64,000 nt of DNA from contig LYSY01000004.1 of the NCBI GenBank assembly GCA_001657395.1, forward strand, positions 186,001 through 250,000. The letters are read 5' to 3'. The notes beneath the pieces were generated by a model, which had not been told where the DNA came from, ran no database searches, and worked only from the letters and a program-made list of their open reading frames with translations. A program made the position numbers and the translations under genes. This DNA is from Rhodospirillales bacterium BBD 1991-14. GTDB taxonomy: Bacteria; Pseudomonadota; Alphaproteobacteria; Kiloniellales; Kiloniellaceae. This document shows, piece by piece, positions 30,177-41,814 of this stretch. Positions within the stretch are counted from its first letter, which is position 1. Each line of letters opens with the position of its first letter.

Positions 30177-31163
30177 TTACTCGGCTTTGGCCGCGTGCGC
30201 CGGAGCGGCCTTGAAGGCACCAAGTGCCGTCGCCAGCAGATCCGGTGTCACGTTCAGGTGTTCGATGGCCTTCATCTTGCCGGCGAAGTCACGGGCGGCG
30301 AGGCCGAGCAAGACCTGCGCCGGCAGCTCGCTGTAGATGGCGATCCGCTCGCGCTCCGTTTCTGCCCTGGCGCCTTCGACTGTGCGAATGCGCGCGGCTT
30401 CGGCATCAGCGGCGATCTCACCGGCTTCGGCTTTTGCCTTCGCTTTTTCGCGGGCGTTGTCCGACTCCTCCAAGATTAGCTGCTTTTCGCGTTTCGCCAG
30501 TTCGGTGCGGTTGGCCAGCTCGTTCTCTGCAATGGCCCTTTCCTTCTCGACGGCCAGCGCCCGGCGTTCGAAGACCGCCTCGTCAGCCTTTTGTTGCAGC
30601 ACCTCGAAGGTCGGGGTCTGCAGGGCGCGCTCCAGGTCCTTTGACGGGGCCAGCTTGCCCAGCCGCACGGCGACTACGGCAATGCCGATGTCCGCCAGAG
30701 CGGGGGCGCCGACCAGTGCCTTTTCGACGCGATCCTGAAGCGGGGCGACGCCTGCATCGAGCAGGTTATGGACCGGGGCTTCCGCCAGGTACTGCATGGC
30801 CGCCTGTTCGGCGAGGCCGGTGAGGCGCACCTCGATCTTTTCGATCGGGACGTCCTGGTAGCTGCCACCCTTCAAATCGATGGTGAAGTCGACGCGTTCG
30901 GCCAGGCGCTCCGGATCGCTGATGTGCCACATGACCGTTCCTTGGACCGCGACGTCCTGGAAGTCCCGGCTGCGGCCTCTGACGAACAGTGTGGTCTCGC
31001 GGTCATCCAGAGGGATCTCCGCGACCGAGGCCCATCCCGGCAGGAACCAGAAGACGAGGCCGCGGTCGGAAGCGACCCGGCGCCCGCTGCGATAGCGGAT
31101 GACGTGGTTGCTGGCTTCGCTGCGCAGCAAGGACACGGGACCGAATTGTCTGATGGTAGCCAT
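30177..31163 (-). CDS. SPFH/Band 7 domain protein without apparent TM segment
   Basis: VFWFLPGWASVAEIPLDDRETTLFVRGRSRDFQDVAVQGTVMWHISDPERLAERVDF then Ala/Glu/Lys-rich coiled coil. Confidence 0.85.
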   Translation of the reverse strand: MATIRQFGPVSLLRSEASNHVIRYRSGRRVASDRGLVFWFLPGWASVAEIPLDDRETTLFVRGRSRDFQDVAVQGTVMWHISDPERLAERVDFTIDLKGGSYQDVPIEKIEVRLTGLAEQAAMQYLAEAPVHNLLDAGVAPLQDRVEKALVGAPALADIGIAVVAVRLGKLAPSKDLERALQTPTFEVLQQKADEAVFERRALAVEKERAIAENELANRTELAKREKQLILEESDNAREKAKAKAEAGEIAADAEAARIRTVEGARAETERERIAIYSELPAQVLLGLAARDFAGKMKAIEHLNVTPDLLATALGAFKAAPAHAAKAE

Positions 31164-31180
31164 GACGCACCGTCCTTTCC

Positions 31181-31885
31181 TTATCCTTTCCTGGATTTCA
31201 GACGATAGAGTTCCGCCGGGCGGAAGCCGGTTCCGGTTTCGCGTTTCCCGGTGGAGTCCAACCAGCCGCGTTCGAGCATGCGGCGGCGGAATGCGGGTTT
31301 GTTGAGAGAGCGGCCGAGGATCGCCTCGTGGACGTCCTGCAACTCGCGCAGGGTGAAGCGGTCGGACAGCAGAGCGAAGCCGATCTCCGTGTAATCAAGC
31401 TTACCGCGCAGTCGCTTCACGGCCAGCGCCAGGATGTCGCCGTGGTCGAAAGCCAGGGACAAGGCCTCGCCCGACGCGCTCACCGCCTTGATGGGGCCAC
31501 CGGTCTCGCCTTGCCAAGGCACCTCGAGGGCAGCAAGAGCGAGGTCGTCGGTGGCCTCCATAGCCGCATCGAAGCGGGCGCGGGGCAGAAGGGCAAAGTA
31601 TGCAACGGTGATGACGCGGCCGCGCGGATCGCGGCCGGGCGCGCCAAAGGTATAGAGCTGCTCGATCCAGGCCCCTTGCATGCGGGCTTTCTCTGTCAGG
31701 ATCCGTTCGGCAGCCTCGTCGAGGCCCTCCTCGACCCTTACGAAGCCGCCCGGCAATGCCCATTGCCCGACAAAGGGGTCGGCGGCGCGCTGCTGCAGCA
31801 ACACCGTCAGACGGGCATCCCGCATGGTCATCAGCACAAGGTCGACCGTGGCGGCGGGTTTCGGGAAGCGGTCCAAGTCAGACAC
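31181..31885 (-). CDS. NrtR-like Nudix-domain regulator with C-terminal winged HTH
   Basis: GQWALPGGFVRVEEGLDEAAERILTEKARMQG (degenerate Nudix box) and NrtR-type C-terminus LRELQDVHEAILGRSLNKPAFRRRMLERGWLDSTG. Confidence 0.85.
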   Translation of the reverse strand: MSDLDRFPKPAATVDLVLMTMRDARLTVLLQQRAADPFVGQWALPGGFVRVEEGLDEAAERILTEKARMQGAWIEQLYTFGAPGRDPRGRVITVAYFALLPRARFDAAMEATDDLALAALEVPWQGETGGPIKAVSASGEALSLAFDHGDILALAVKRLRGKLDYTEIGFALLSDRFTLRELQDVHEAILGRSLNKPAFRRRMLERGWLDSTGKRETGTGFRPAELYRLKSRKG

Positions 31886-32147
31886 GTCGAGGCTCTTTTC
31901 GTGCAGTATTCATAATATGCAAAATAGATATAAGCATGACAGATATAAGTGTCAAGAGGAGACTTCTCGGCCCTTCGGGGCTTTAGGGAAAAGAGTCAGT
32001 CCAGGTAAATTTTCCCTCTATTTCTCTGGTTTATGGAATGATTTACCTCTGTCACGGTCATTGACGCCCTCTTCGCAAGCCTTTCTCCATGCTTCTCAGG
32101 TATCTTTCGGTCTTTGATGTCTGAACGAGGCGCCTGAAGAAGGGTCC

Positions 32148-32948
32148 ATGTGCCGCTGGCTGGCCTATGCCGGGGAACCGGTGTTTCTCGACGAACTGAT
32201 CTGCAAGCCGGAGCATTCTCTGGTGGCCCAGAGCCTCTGCGCAGTGGAGGCCAAGACCCCGACCAACGGCGACGGTTTCGGCATCGGCTGGTACGGGGAG
32301 CGGGCGGAACCGGGGCTCTATCGCGAGGTGCTGCCGGCCTGGAACGACCAGAACCTCGCCAGCCTGGCCCATCAGATCCGCTCCGGCCTGTTCTTCGCCC
32401 ATGTGCGCGCGTCCACCGGCACCTCCTCCTCGCGGCCCAACTGCCACCCCTTCGCCAGCGGCCGCTGGCTCTTCATGCACAACGGCCAGATCGGCGGCTA
32501 CCTGCGCCTGCGCCGCCGCCTGGAGGCGCTGATCCCCGATGCCCTCTACGACCGGCGCGAGGGGACGACCGACAGCGAGATCCTCTTCCTGATGCTGCTG
32601 GCCGAGGGGCTGGAGGCCGATCCCCTGGGGGCTCTTGCGCGCACCCTCGCCAAGGTGACGGAGGTGATGGCGACCGCCGGCGTGACCCAGCCGTTGCGCT
32701 TCACCTCGGCGCTCACCGACGGCCGCTCGATCTATGCCCTGCGCTATGCCAGCGACGACCGGCCGCCCAGTCTGTATTGGCGTTCGGGCGATGCGGGCGG
32801 ATCGGGCAAGGCCGTGTCGATCGTCTCGGAGCCCTTGGAAGAGCCCGAGACCTGGCAGGCGCTGCCGGCCGGCGAAGTCCTGCTGGTCGGCCCAGACCGG
32901 CAGATCCGCTTCGAAGCCCTGGATCTTCACGCCCGGGCGGCCGAGTGA
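32148..32948 (+). CDS. class II glutamine amidotransferase (YafJ/EgtC-like)
   Basis: MCRWLAYAGEPVFLDELICKPEHSLVAQS (Cys2 nucleophile), TNGDGFGIGWYGER, FMHNGQI. Confidence 0.93.
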   Translation: MCRWLAYAGEPVFLDELICKPEHSLVAQSLCAVEAKTPTNGDGFGIGWYGERAEPGLYREVLPAWNDQNLASLAHQIRSGLFFAHVRASTGTSSSRPNCHPFASGRWLFMHNGQIGGYLRLRRRLEALIPDALYDRREGTTDSEILFLMLLAEGLEADPLGALARTLAKVTEVMATAGVTQPLRFTSALTDGRSIYALRYASDDRPPSLYWRSGDAGGSGKAVSIVSEPLEEPETWQALPAGEVLLVGPDRQIRFEALDLHARAAE

Positions 32949-33048
32949 CCCTCTCATAAGCGTCGGAACACTGCGGAAAGCCCGCCATGCGTCCCGCGCA
33001 GGCGGCCATGACGGGAATCCCGTTGCGCTTTCGGGGTTGGCGCTTTAG

Positions 33049-34119
<1,071 letters not shown>

Positions 34120-34150
34120 ACGCTTTCTTTCGAACGCTCGCGTCCAGTTT

Positions 34151-34190
34151 CGGGCCCCGCGCTTCACGGCACGGGGCCCGAGGTGTTTTT
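34151..34190 (+). terminator. Rho-independent terminator after ilvC
   Basis: cgggccccg-N12-cggggcccg followed by aggtgttttt. Confidence 0.75.
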
Positions 34191-34208
34191 GGGGGTTGGT
34201 GTGCAATT

Positions 34209-34368
34209 CCCCCTCACCCAGCTTCGGCTAGGCTCGGCTTTCAGCCTCGCCAAGCCTGCGCATCCCTCTCCCACCAGGGGAGAGGGTTTATTTGTGCGGC
34301 ACGCGTTGGTTTCCCTCTCCCCTCCGTGGGAGAGGGAGGGGCCCGCTTTAGCGGGAGGGTGAGGGGGG
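34209..34368. repeat. palindromic dispersed repeat, copy A
   Basis: Starts ccccctcaccc and ends gggtgaggggg (inverted termini); internal sequence closely matches copy B. Confidence 0.9.
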
Positions 34369-34439
34369 ATGGTCTTTGCAGAACTGTTCGGTTAGGGTGC
34401 GCGCCCGCCGCGCCCCATTTCCCCTCTGGGACCCGCACC

Positions 34440-35066
34440 ATGACCCGGATCACGGCCACCGAAACCCAGCCCGCTGAAACCCAGCCCGTGCTGAGAAGCG
34501 AGCGCCTGCTCCTGCGGCCCTGGCGCGACAGCGACCTGGCGCCTTTTGCGGACCTCAACGCCGACCCTGTGGTGATGGAGCACTTCCCGGCCACCCTCAG
34601 CCGCGCTGAGAGCGATGCGGTGGCCGAGCGCGCTCAGGAAGAACTGGCGAAGCACGGTTTCAGCTGGTTTGCCGTGGAGGTTCCGGGGCGCGCACCCTTC
34701 ATCGGCTTCATCGGCCTCTGGGCGCCCAACTTCGATGCGCCCTTCACGTCGATCCAGGACCCGATCGTCGAGGTCGGCTGGCGCCTCGCTAGGGAATACT
34801 GGGGTCAGGGCTACGCGACGGAGGGCGCGCGTGCCTGCCTGCGCTTCGGCTTTGAGGAGCTGGGCCTGAAGGAAATCGTCTCCTTCACCGCCACCACGAA
34901 CCTGCCGTCCCAGCGCGTCATGCAGCGCCTCGGCATGACCCACGACCCCGCCGGCGACTTCGACCACCCGGCCCTGCCCAAAGGCCACCGGCTGGAGCGC
35001 CACGTCCTGTATAGGATACGGCGGGAGGAATGGACGAAGACGAAGCCTTTGTCACGAAACGCGTAG
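34440..35066 (+). CDS. GNAT family N-acetyltransferase
   Basis: LRSERLLLRPWRDSDLAPFADLNADPVVMEHFP...GWRLAREYWGQGYATEGARACLRFGFEELGL. Confidence 0.93.
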   Translation: MTRITATETQPAETQPVLRSERLLLRPWRDSDLAPFADLNADPVVMEHFPATLSRAESDAVAERAQEELAKHGFSWFAVEVPGRAPFIGFIGLWAPNFDAPFTSIQDPIVEVGWRLAREYWGQGYATEGARACLRFGFEELGLKEIVSFTATTNLPSQRVMQRLGMTHDPAGDFDHPALPKGHRLERHVLYRIRREEWTKTKPLSRNA

Positions 35067-35078
35067 CCACACTCGCTT

Positions 35079-35190
35079 GTCACCCTCGGGCTTGTCCCGA
35101 GGGTCCATCAGGCCGCGCGCTGGAGCCTTCAAGCCAGAGGTTCGGGTCTGCGTCCAGCATGGATGCTCGGGACAAGCCCGAGCATGACGT
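35079..35190. repeat. double-hairpin element with CTCGGGCTTGTCCCGAG core
   Basis: gtcaccctcgggcttgtcccgagggtcca ... tggatgctcgggacaagcccgagcatgac; two hairpins in inverted orientation. Confidence 0.85.
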
Positions 35191-35226
35191 TCTTGAAGGA
35201 CGCAGACGCTCTGCGTCCGCGGCAAT

Positions 35227-35371
35227 CCCCCTCACCCAGCTTCGGCTAGGCTCGATCTGCGGTCTCGCCAAGCCTGCGCAACCCTCTCCCACCAGGGGAG
35301 AGGGTTCCTCTTCTTTCCCTCTCCCCTCGGTGGGAGAGGGAGGGGCCCGCGTCAGCGGGAGGGTGAGGGGG
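35227..35371. repeat. palindromic dispersed repeat, copy B
   Basis: ccccctcacccagcttcggctaggctcg...gggagggtgaggggg, same architecture as 34209-34368. Confidence 0.9.
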
Positions 35372-35406
35372 ACAACATCACCTCGCGCAGCGGGAGGGGG
35401 AGGGGG

Positions 35407-36222
35407 CTAGGTCCCCACCCGCAGCGGGCCGGTCATGCGCCTGAGGGTGGCGAGCACCGAGAGGGCCGTGATCCTGCCGGTGCGCGGGTTTTCTTCGGTG
35501 GGCACGTTTTCGATGGTCATGGTGAGGCGCGCGGCATCGGCCTCCACCGTCACGGTGTGGGTGTTGCGCGTGACCGTCGGGTCGGCCCAGATCTGCAGGG
35601 CCGTCTGGTCGGGGCCGATGCCGGCGAGGCTGAGGGCCGCGGCGACATTGACGTTTGCTGGGAAACCCCGGGCGCCGTCGCGCGCCGTGCCCTCGAAGAC
35701 CAGTTTGGGCTCGGTGAGGCCCTCGACGGAGATGTCGTTCTCCACCAGGTGCGGCGCGCCGGAAAGGCCACCGGGGGGCTTGCGGGTGACCAGGGTGACG
35801 CTCTCCACCGGCCCCTCGGCGCAGGCCCGCAGGGCGTCGAGCCCCAACAGAGCGCCGGTGGGCACCACGATGGTGCCGCCCTTCGCCCGCGCCAGGTCGA
35901 TCAGCTCCGGGCGCGGCAGCAGGGCGCCGACGGAGAGCGGCAGCAGGGTCTTGCCCCGCCCCAGCACGCTCTCGGCCAACGCGGCGAAGTGGGATGCCGG
36001 AATGCACTCCACCACCACGTCGGCGGCCTCCGCCAGCGCCGTCAGAGGGAGCACCGGCACCGGGGCCCGGAAGGCGGCCAGGCGCGCCTCGGCCCGGGCA
36101 GTGTCCCTGGCCGAGACGGCGGCGAGGGCCATGCCCTCGATGGCGCCGGAATCCAGGGCCTCGGCCACGGCAAAGCCGATGGCGCCGAGGCCGGCGATCG
36201 CTACCTTAATCTGATCTGGCAA
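35407..36222 (-). CDS. nadX: aspartate dehydrogenase (NadX family)
   Basis: KVAIAGLGAIGFAVAEAL, VVECIPASHFAALAESVL, GARGFPANVNVAAALSLAGIGPDQT. Confidence 0.88.
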   Translation of the reverse strand: MPDQIKVAIAGLGAIGFAVAEALDSGAIEGMALAAVSARDTARAEARLAAFRAPVPVLPLTALAEAADVVVECIPASHFAALAESVLGRGKTLLPLSVGALLPRPELIDLARAKGGTIVVPTGALLGLDALRACAEGPVESVTLVTRKPPGGLSGAPHLVENDISVEGLTEPKLVFEGTARDGARGFPANVNVAAALSLAGIGPDQTALQIWADPTVTRNTHTVTVEADAARLTMTIENVPTEENPRTGRITALSVLATLRRMTGPLRVGT

Positions 36223-36563
36223 GGGTAATGCTCCTGATTGGCGAGTCGGCCTTTTTTGGCCCTTCGGCAGTTGTTTCAGCCGGCGGGCCCGCTAGACTAG
36301 CAGCGAGGCGACCGCACGCCATCCCTGTCCCGAGTCCGGCAATCAGACATGAGGGCCGGCAAGGGGGCGGAGACGGCCAGGGCGGTCGATTGTTTTACGG
36401 TCGAATGTGCTACGGGCCGGCGGATCAACCAAGAATGGGACCCATAACCGCCGGGGACCAGGGCGGTCCATAACGGGGAAGGCAAACCGGAGACATCCGG
36501 ACCCGTGAGGACCGGGGCCCAGAAGGGTCGAACCCGGGCGACAGGGAAGGGAGAACCAAGGAT

Positions 36564-37544
36564 ATGGTAAAAGGTAAGCTTCTACTGGGCGCGGCCGCGC
36601 TGGCGACGGCGCTGGTCACCGGCGGTGTCGGCTCGGCGCCGGCCGAAGCGGCGGACATTTCCTGCCGCACCGCAAAGCTGATCGTGCCCTGGGGCGCCGG
36701 CGGCGGCACCGACGTGATCTTCCGCGTCTTTGTCGAGGCGGTGAACAATCAGGGCGCCGAGCCGCAGCTGCAGGTCGTCAACATCAGCGGCCAGGGCGGC
36801 AACAAGGGCGCCAAGGAGGCCGTGAGGGCCAAGGCCGACGGCTGCACGCTCTTCGCCATCCACCAGAGCGCCATCACATCGTTCCTGAACGGGCGCGTCG
36901 ACTTCACCTGGGACGCCTTCGAGCCGGTCGCCATGCTGACCCGGACGCCGGCCATCTTCGGTGCCAATCCGGACGTGCCCTACAACAACGTCAAGGAACT
37001 GGTGGCCGCGGCCAAGGAAAACCCCGGCGAGATCGTCGCCGGCGGCACGCTGGGTTCCACCAGCCACTTCGTCTTCCTGCTGTTGGAAGATGCGGCGGGC
37101 GTGAAGTTCCGGCACGTTTCCTACGACGGCACCCGCCAGCGCATGACCGCGCTGCTGGCCAAGAACATCGAGCTGGGCGAGATCAACCTGGCCTCGGCCA
37201 AGCAGTACATCGCCACAGGAGAGCTGAAGGCGCTGGGCATCACCACGCCGGAGCGCAACGGCGAGATCCCCGAGGTCATGACCCTGAAGGAGCAGGGCTA
37301 TGACATGGTCTACGGCACCGACCGCGGCATCATGCTGCCCAAGGGAACGCCGCAGGAGATCATCGACCACTACGGCAGCCTGTTCCAGAAGGCGGCAACG
37401 GATCCGGCGGTGGTTGCCGAGATGAACGCCAAGGGCACCGAGGTCGTCTACCTCGGCCCGGCGGACTACACGGCCTACTTCGAGGAGACCTTCGCCAACT
37501 GGAAGCGGATCGCCACGGAAGTCGGCCTCTATAAAGGCAATTAG
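36564..37544 (+). CDS. tripartite tricarboxylate transporter substrate-binding protein (TctC-type)
   Basis: Signal peptide, LIVPWGAGGGTDVIFRVFVEAVNNQ. Confidence 0.93.
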   Translation: MVKGKLLLGAAALATALVTGGVGSAPAEAADISCRTAKLIVPWGAGGGTDVIFRVFVEAVNNQGAEPQLQVVNISGQGGNKGAKEAVRAKADGCTLFAIHQSAITSFLNGRVDFTWDAFEPVAMLTRTPAIFGANPDVPYNNVKELVAAAKENPGEIVAGGTLGSTSHFVFLLLEDAAGVKFRHVSYDGTRQRMTALLAKNIELGEINLASAKQYIATGELKALGITTPERNGEIPEVMTLKEQGYDMVYGTDRGIMLPKGTPQEIIDHYGSLFQKAATDPAVVAEMNAKGTEVVYLGPADYTAYFEETFANWKRIATEVGLYKGN

Positions 37545-37667
37545 AACCCGCGTGGATAAACCGCGACCGCTGCGGCCCCGGTGCTTCGACTGCGCCGGGG
37601 CCTGCACGGCTTTTTACAAACACCGGCGGGTGCCCTGGGGACGCTGCACAATGGGGGCCAGCGCGCA

Positions 37668-38192
37668 ATGAGCCTTAATCGCGATGTCGTGGTGGCGCTT
37701 CTGCTGCTGCTGCTCTGCGGCGTGTTTTTCTGGGAGTCCGGCAACATCCAGTTGACCGACTACGGCCAGTTGGATTCGACCGTCTGGCCGCGCATCATCC
37801 TGGGCGCGCTGCTGATCGCGAGCCTCATCTATCTCTGGCAGGCTCTGCGGGGCGCGGCCTCTGAGGATGTCGGTGCCGCGCCCCAGGCCGCAGCGGGGGC
37901 CGGACCGGGGATCGGGCCGGGCGGTCTCGCCGGCTGGATCAGCCGCTACCGCAACGCGCTGCTGTGCTACGCCCTCTTCCTCACCTTTCTGCTCACCCTG
38001 CCGATCCTCGGCATGCTGTTGGGCGGCATCCTTTTCGTCTTTGCCGCTCTGACGGCGCTGGGGCGGCCCTCTTTGAAGTTGGTGCCGCTGCACGCGGCGA
38101 TCGCCGTGGGCACCGTTGGCGCGATGTGGGCGGTCTTCACCTTCGGGCTCCGGGTCTTCCTGCCCGAAGGGGTGCTGTTCTCCTTTCAATGA
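37668..38192 (+). CDS. tripartite tricarboxylate transporter small membrane protein (TctB-type)
   Basis: Four predicted TM segments; between TctC and TctA homologues. Confidence 0.88.
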   Translation: MSLNRDVVVALLLLLLCGVFFWESGNIQLTDYGQLDSTVWPRIILGALLIASLIYLWQALRGAASEDVGAAPQAAAGAGPGIGPGGLAGWISRYRNALLCYALFLTFLLTLPILGMLLGGILFVFAALTALGRPSLKLVPLHAAIAVGTVGAMWAVFTFGLRVFLPEGVLFSFQ

Positions 38193-38288
38193 GCCCGCCG
38201 ATGAGCCCGCCAGTGAACTGGCCAATGAGCCGGTCGATGAGCTTTCACGTCATGACCAACGACAGATCCACAGGGACCGCCTGAGACC

Positions 38289-39974
38289 ATGGGTTTCGAA
38301 CCGCTGATCGGCGCCTTCGGCGAGGTCTTCTCGCCCTACAACCTGGGCCTCATGTTCCTGGGCGTCACCGCCGGCCTCATCGCCGGTTCGATTCCCGGCT
38401 TCACCATCGCCATGGCGGTGGTCCTGACCCTGCCGTTCACCTTCGGGCTCTCGGCGGTCGAAGGCCTTTCGACCATGATCGGCGTGTTCGTGGGCGGCCT
38501 TTCCGGCGGCCTGATGGCCGGCATGCTGACCGGCATTCCCGGTACGCCGTCTTCCGTCGCCACGGTCTTCGACGGCTTTCCGCTGGTGCGCCGGGGCAAG
38601 CCGGGCTTGGCGCTGGGGCTGGGGGTCTGGTCATCCTTCTTCGGCGGCATCATCTCCGCCGTCGTGCTGGTCATGCTGGCGCCGCAACTGGCGCGCATCG
38701 GCCTGGAATTCGGGCCCTGGGATTTCTTCGCCCTTGTGGTCTTTGCGCTGACCATCACAGCCAGCCTGTCCGGCGAGAACCTGACCAAGGGCATCATCGC
38801 CGGCCTGCTGGGCCTGCTGATCGCCACCATCGGCGAGGACGAGGTGAACGGCGTCGCGCGCTTCGACTTCGGCTTCGAACCCATCGAACAGGGTTTCGGC
38901 TTCCTGCCGGTTCTGGTGGGTCTCTTCGCCTTTTCCCAGCTGCTCAGCGACGTGCAGGACCGCGATCAGGCGCGTCGTCCGCTGATGGAAAGCTCCGCCC
39001 GGGCCGTGCGCGTGGAGCATCTGGCGGCGATCAAGATCGTCGCGAAGAACGTCGTCAACCTCTTCCGCTCCGCCTTCATCGGGGTCTTCACCGGCATTCT
39101 GCCTGCGGCGGGCGGCTCGATCTCCAACATCCTGGCCTACGATCAGGCGAAGAAGGCCTCAAAGAACCCGGAAGCCTTCGGCAAGGGCTCGCCGGAGGGC
39201 ATCGTCGCGCCGGAAGCCTCCAACAACGCGACGGCCGGCGGCGCGCTCATCACCATGATGGCGCTGGGCATTCCCGGCGACGTGGTGACGGCGGTGATGC
39301 TGGGGGCGCTGCTGATCCACAACGTGCAGCCCAGCCCGACCTTCATCTCCGACAATGCGCAGCTGGCCTACGGCATCTTCGTGGCCTTCTTCCTCGCCCA
39401 CTTCATCATGGTTTTCATGCAGGCCTTCTGCCTGCGTGCCTTCCTGATGATCGTGCGCATGCCGATGTACTTTCTGGCCTCGGTGATCCTGCTCTACACC
39501 GCGATCGGCGTCTTTGCGCTCAGCAACTTGACCTACGACATCTGGGTGCTCTTCATCTTCGGGATTGTCGGTTACATACTGAAATCGCTGGGTTTTCCGC
39601 TGGCACCTATCATTCTGGGGGTGGTGCTGGGACACATCGCCGAACTCAACCTCTCGCGCGCCGTGGGCACGAACGACGACCTGACCCTCTTTATCACCCG
39701 CCCCTGGTCGCTGTTCTTCCTGATCGTCGCCCTGTTCTCGGCGGCCTTTCCCTGGTACCAGCGCAACATCGGCAAGATGCGCTGGACCCTGTTCTACATA
39801 CCGGTCGCGAGCCTGGCCCTTTCGGTGCCCCTCATCATGATGGGCGGTATCGTCCGCCCGGGGATCGGCCTGCTGCTGATCGCCTATGCGCTTTACAAGC
39901 TTTACCGGCATCACAAGGCCGGCTGGGCGCTGCCCCAAAAAGCCGGAGACAAAAGCGCCGCGGAGACCGCCTGA
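38289..39974 (+). CDS. tripartite tricarboxylate transporter large permease (TctA-type)
   Basis: GLIAGSIPGFTIAMAVVLTLPFTF, MAGMLTGIPGTPSSVATVFDGFPL. Confidence 0.95.
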   Translation: MGFEPLIGAFGEVFSPYNLGLMFLGVTAGLIAGSIPGFTIAMAVVLTLPFTFGLSAVEGLSTMIGVFVGGLSGGLMAGMLTGIPGTPSSVATVFDGFPLVRRGKPGLALGLGVWSSFFGGIISAVVLVMLAPQLARIGLEFGPWDFFALVVFALTITASLSGENLTKGIIAGLLGLLIATIGEDEVNGVARFDFGFEPIEQGFGFLPVLVGLFAFSQLLSDVQDRDQARRPLMESSARAVRVEHLAAIKIVAKNVVNLFRSAFIGVFTGILPAAGGSISNILAYDQAKKASKNPEAFGKGSPEGIVAPEASNNATAGGALITMMALGIPGDVVTAVMLGALLIHNVQPSPTFISDNAQLAYGIFVAFFLAHFIMVFMQAFCLRAFLMIVRMPMYFLASVILLYTAIGVFALSNLTYDIWVLFIFGIVGYILKSLGFPLAPIILGVVLGHIAELNLSRAVGTNDDLTLFITRPWSLFFLIVALFSAAFPWYQRNIGKMRWTLFYIPVASLALSVPLIMMGGIVRPGIGLLLIAYALYKLYRHHKAGWALPQKAGDKSAAETA

Positions 39975-40589
39975 CCGGCACCCTCGCCGGTCTCTTCCCT
40001 GGGGCTCGAGTCGCGTCCTTTTCCTTCGTCTGCGGCACAGACCTGTTGTGGAAAAAGCGTAGGAAGGCCCTGGGCTTCAGCAATTCTTAACGCTTTCAAA
40101 ATAGATATTGTTAACCTCAAGAGTGGCGTTTAGAAAAGTAGGCGTTAACCACGCTTCTGAACGGAATGGCGGGCCTTCGGGCCGCCCGTGCTGAGACGGG
40201 AGACAGCACGGAAATGAAAGGGCCATGACCGTCCGAAGGGGAACCTTCCCCGGACCGGCGGCCGACAGAAGCGGTGATCCCTTTCCCGTGGCCATCGGAT
40301 CGGCCGTGCGCCTGTGCTTTTCGTTCGCCGCTCCACGCTGCCGCGGCTGACGGGGTGAGCGGGTTTTGAGGGAAGGGTTCACGGGACGTGGCCGAGGCGC
40401 CGAGGCGCCATTTACAGCGGCCACGAAGGACCGAAAGGTCCGGGACGAGGGTGTAACGGGCAGTGTCGCTGTTGATTTCAGAGAGATCTTTGACCGCCGG
40501 GTCGCCGGCGGTGCTGATGGCCGCGAGTTCCACTGGGGATCTCGCCGGGGATCTCGCCGGGTATGCCGCCTTGCCTGCCGTTTCCGTGA

Positions 40590-41696
<1,107 letters not shown>

Positions 41697-41814
41697 GCAG
41701 CGGTTGATCTAGGCTCAATGGTTTCTTCATTTGTATTTGTTTTGATGGTTCGGTAACTTAGCCCGAATCGGTCGCTCGTGGCCCCATGGGGGGATGGCCG
41801 CGACTGGAGGACCT

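Noticed and set aside
34151-34190. Regulatory riboswitch after ilvC
   Set aside because: A plain terminator hairpin explains the structure.
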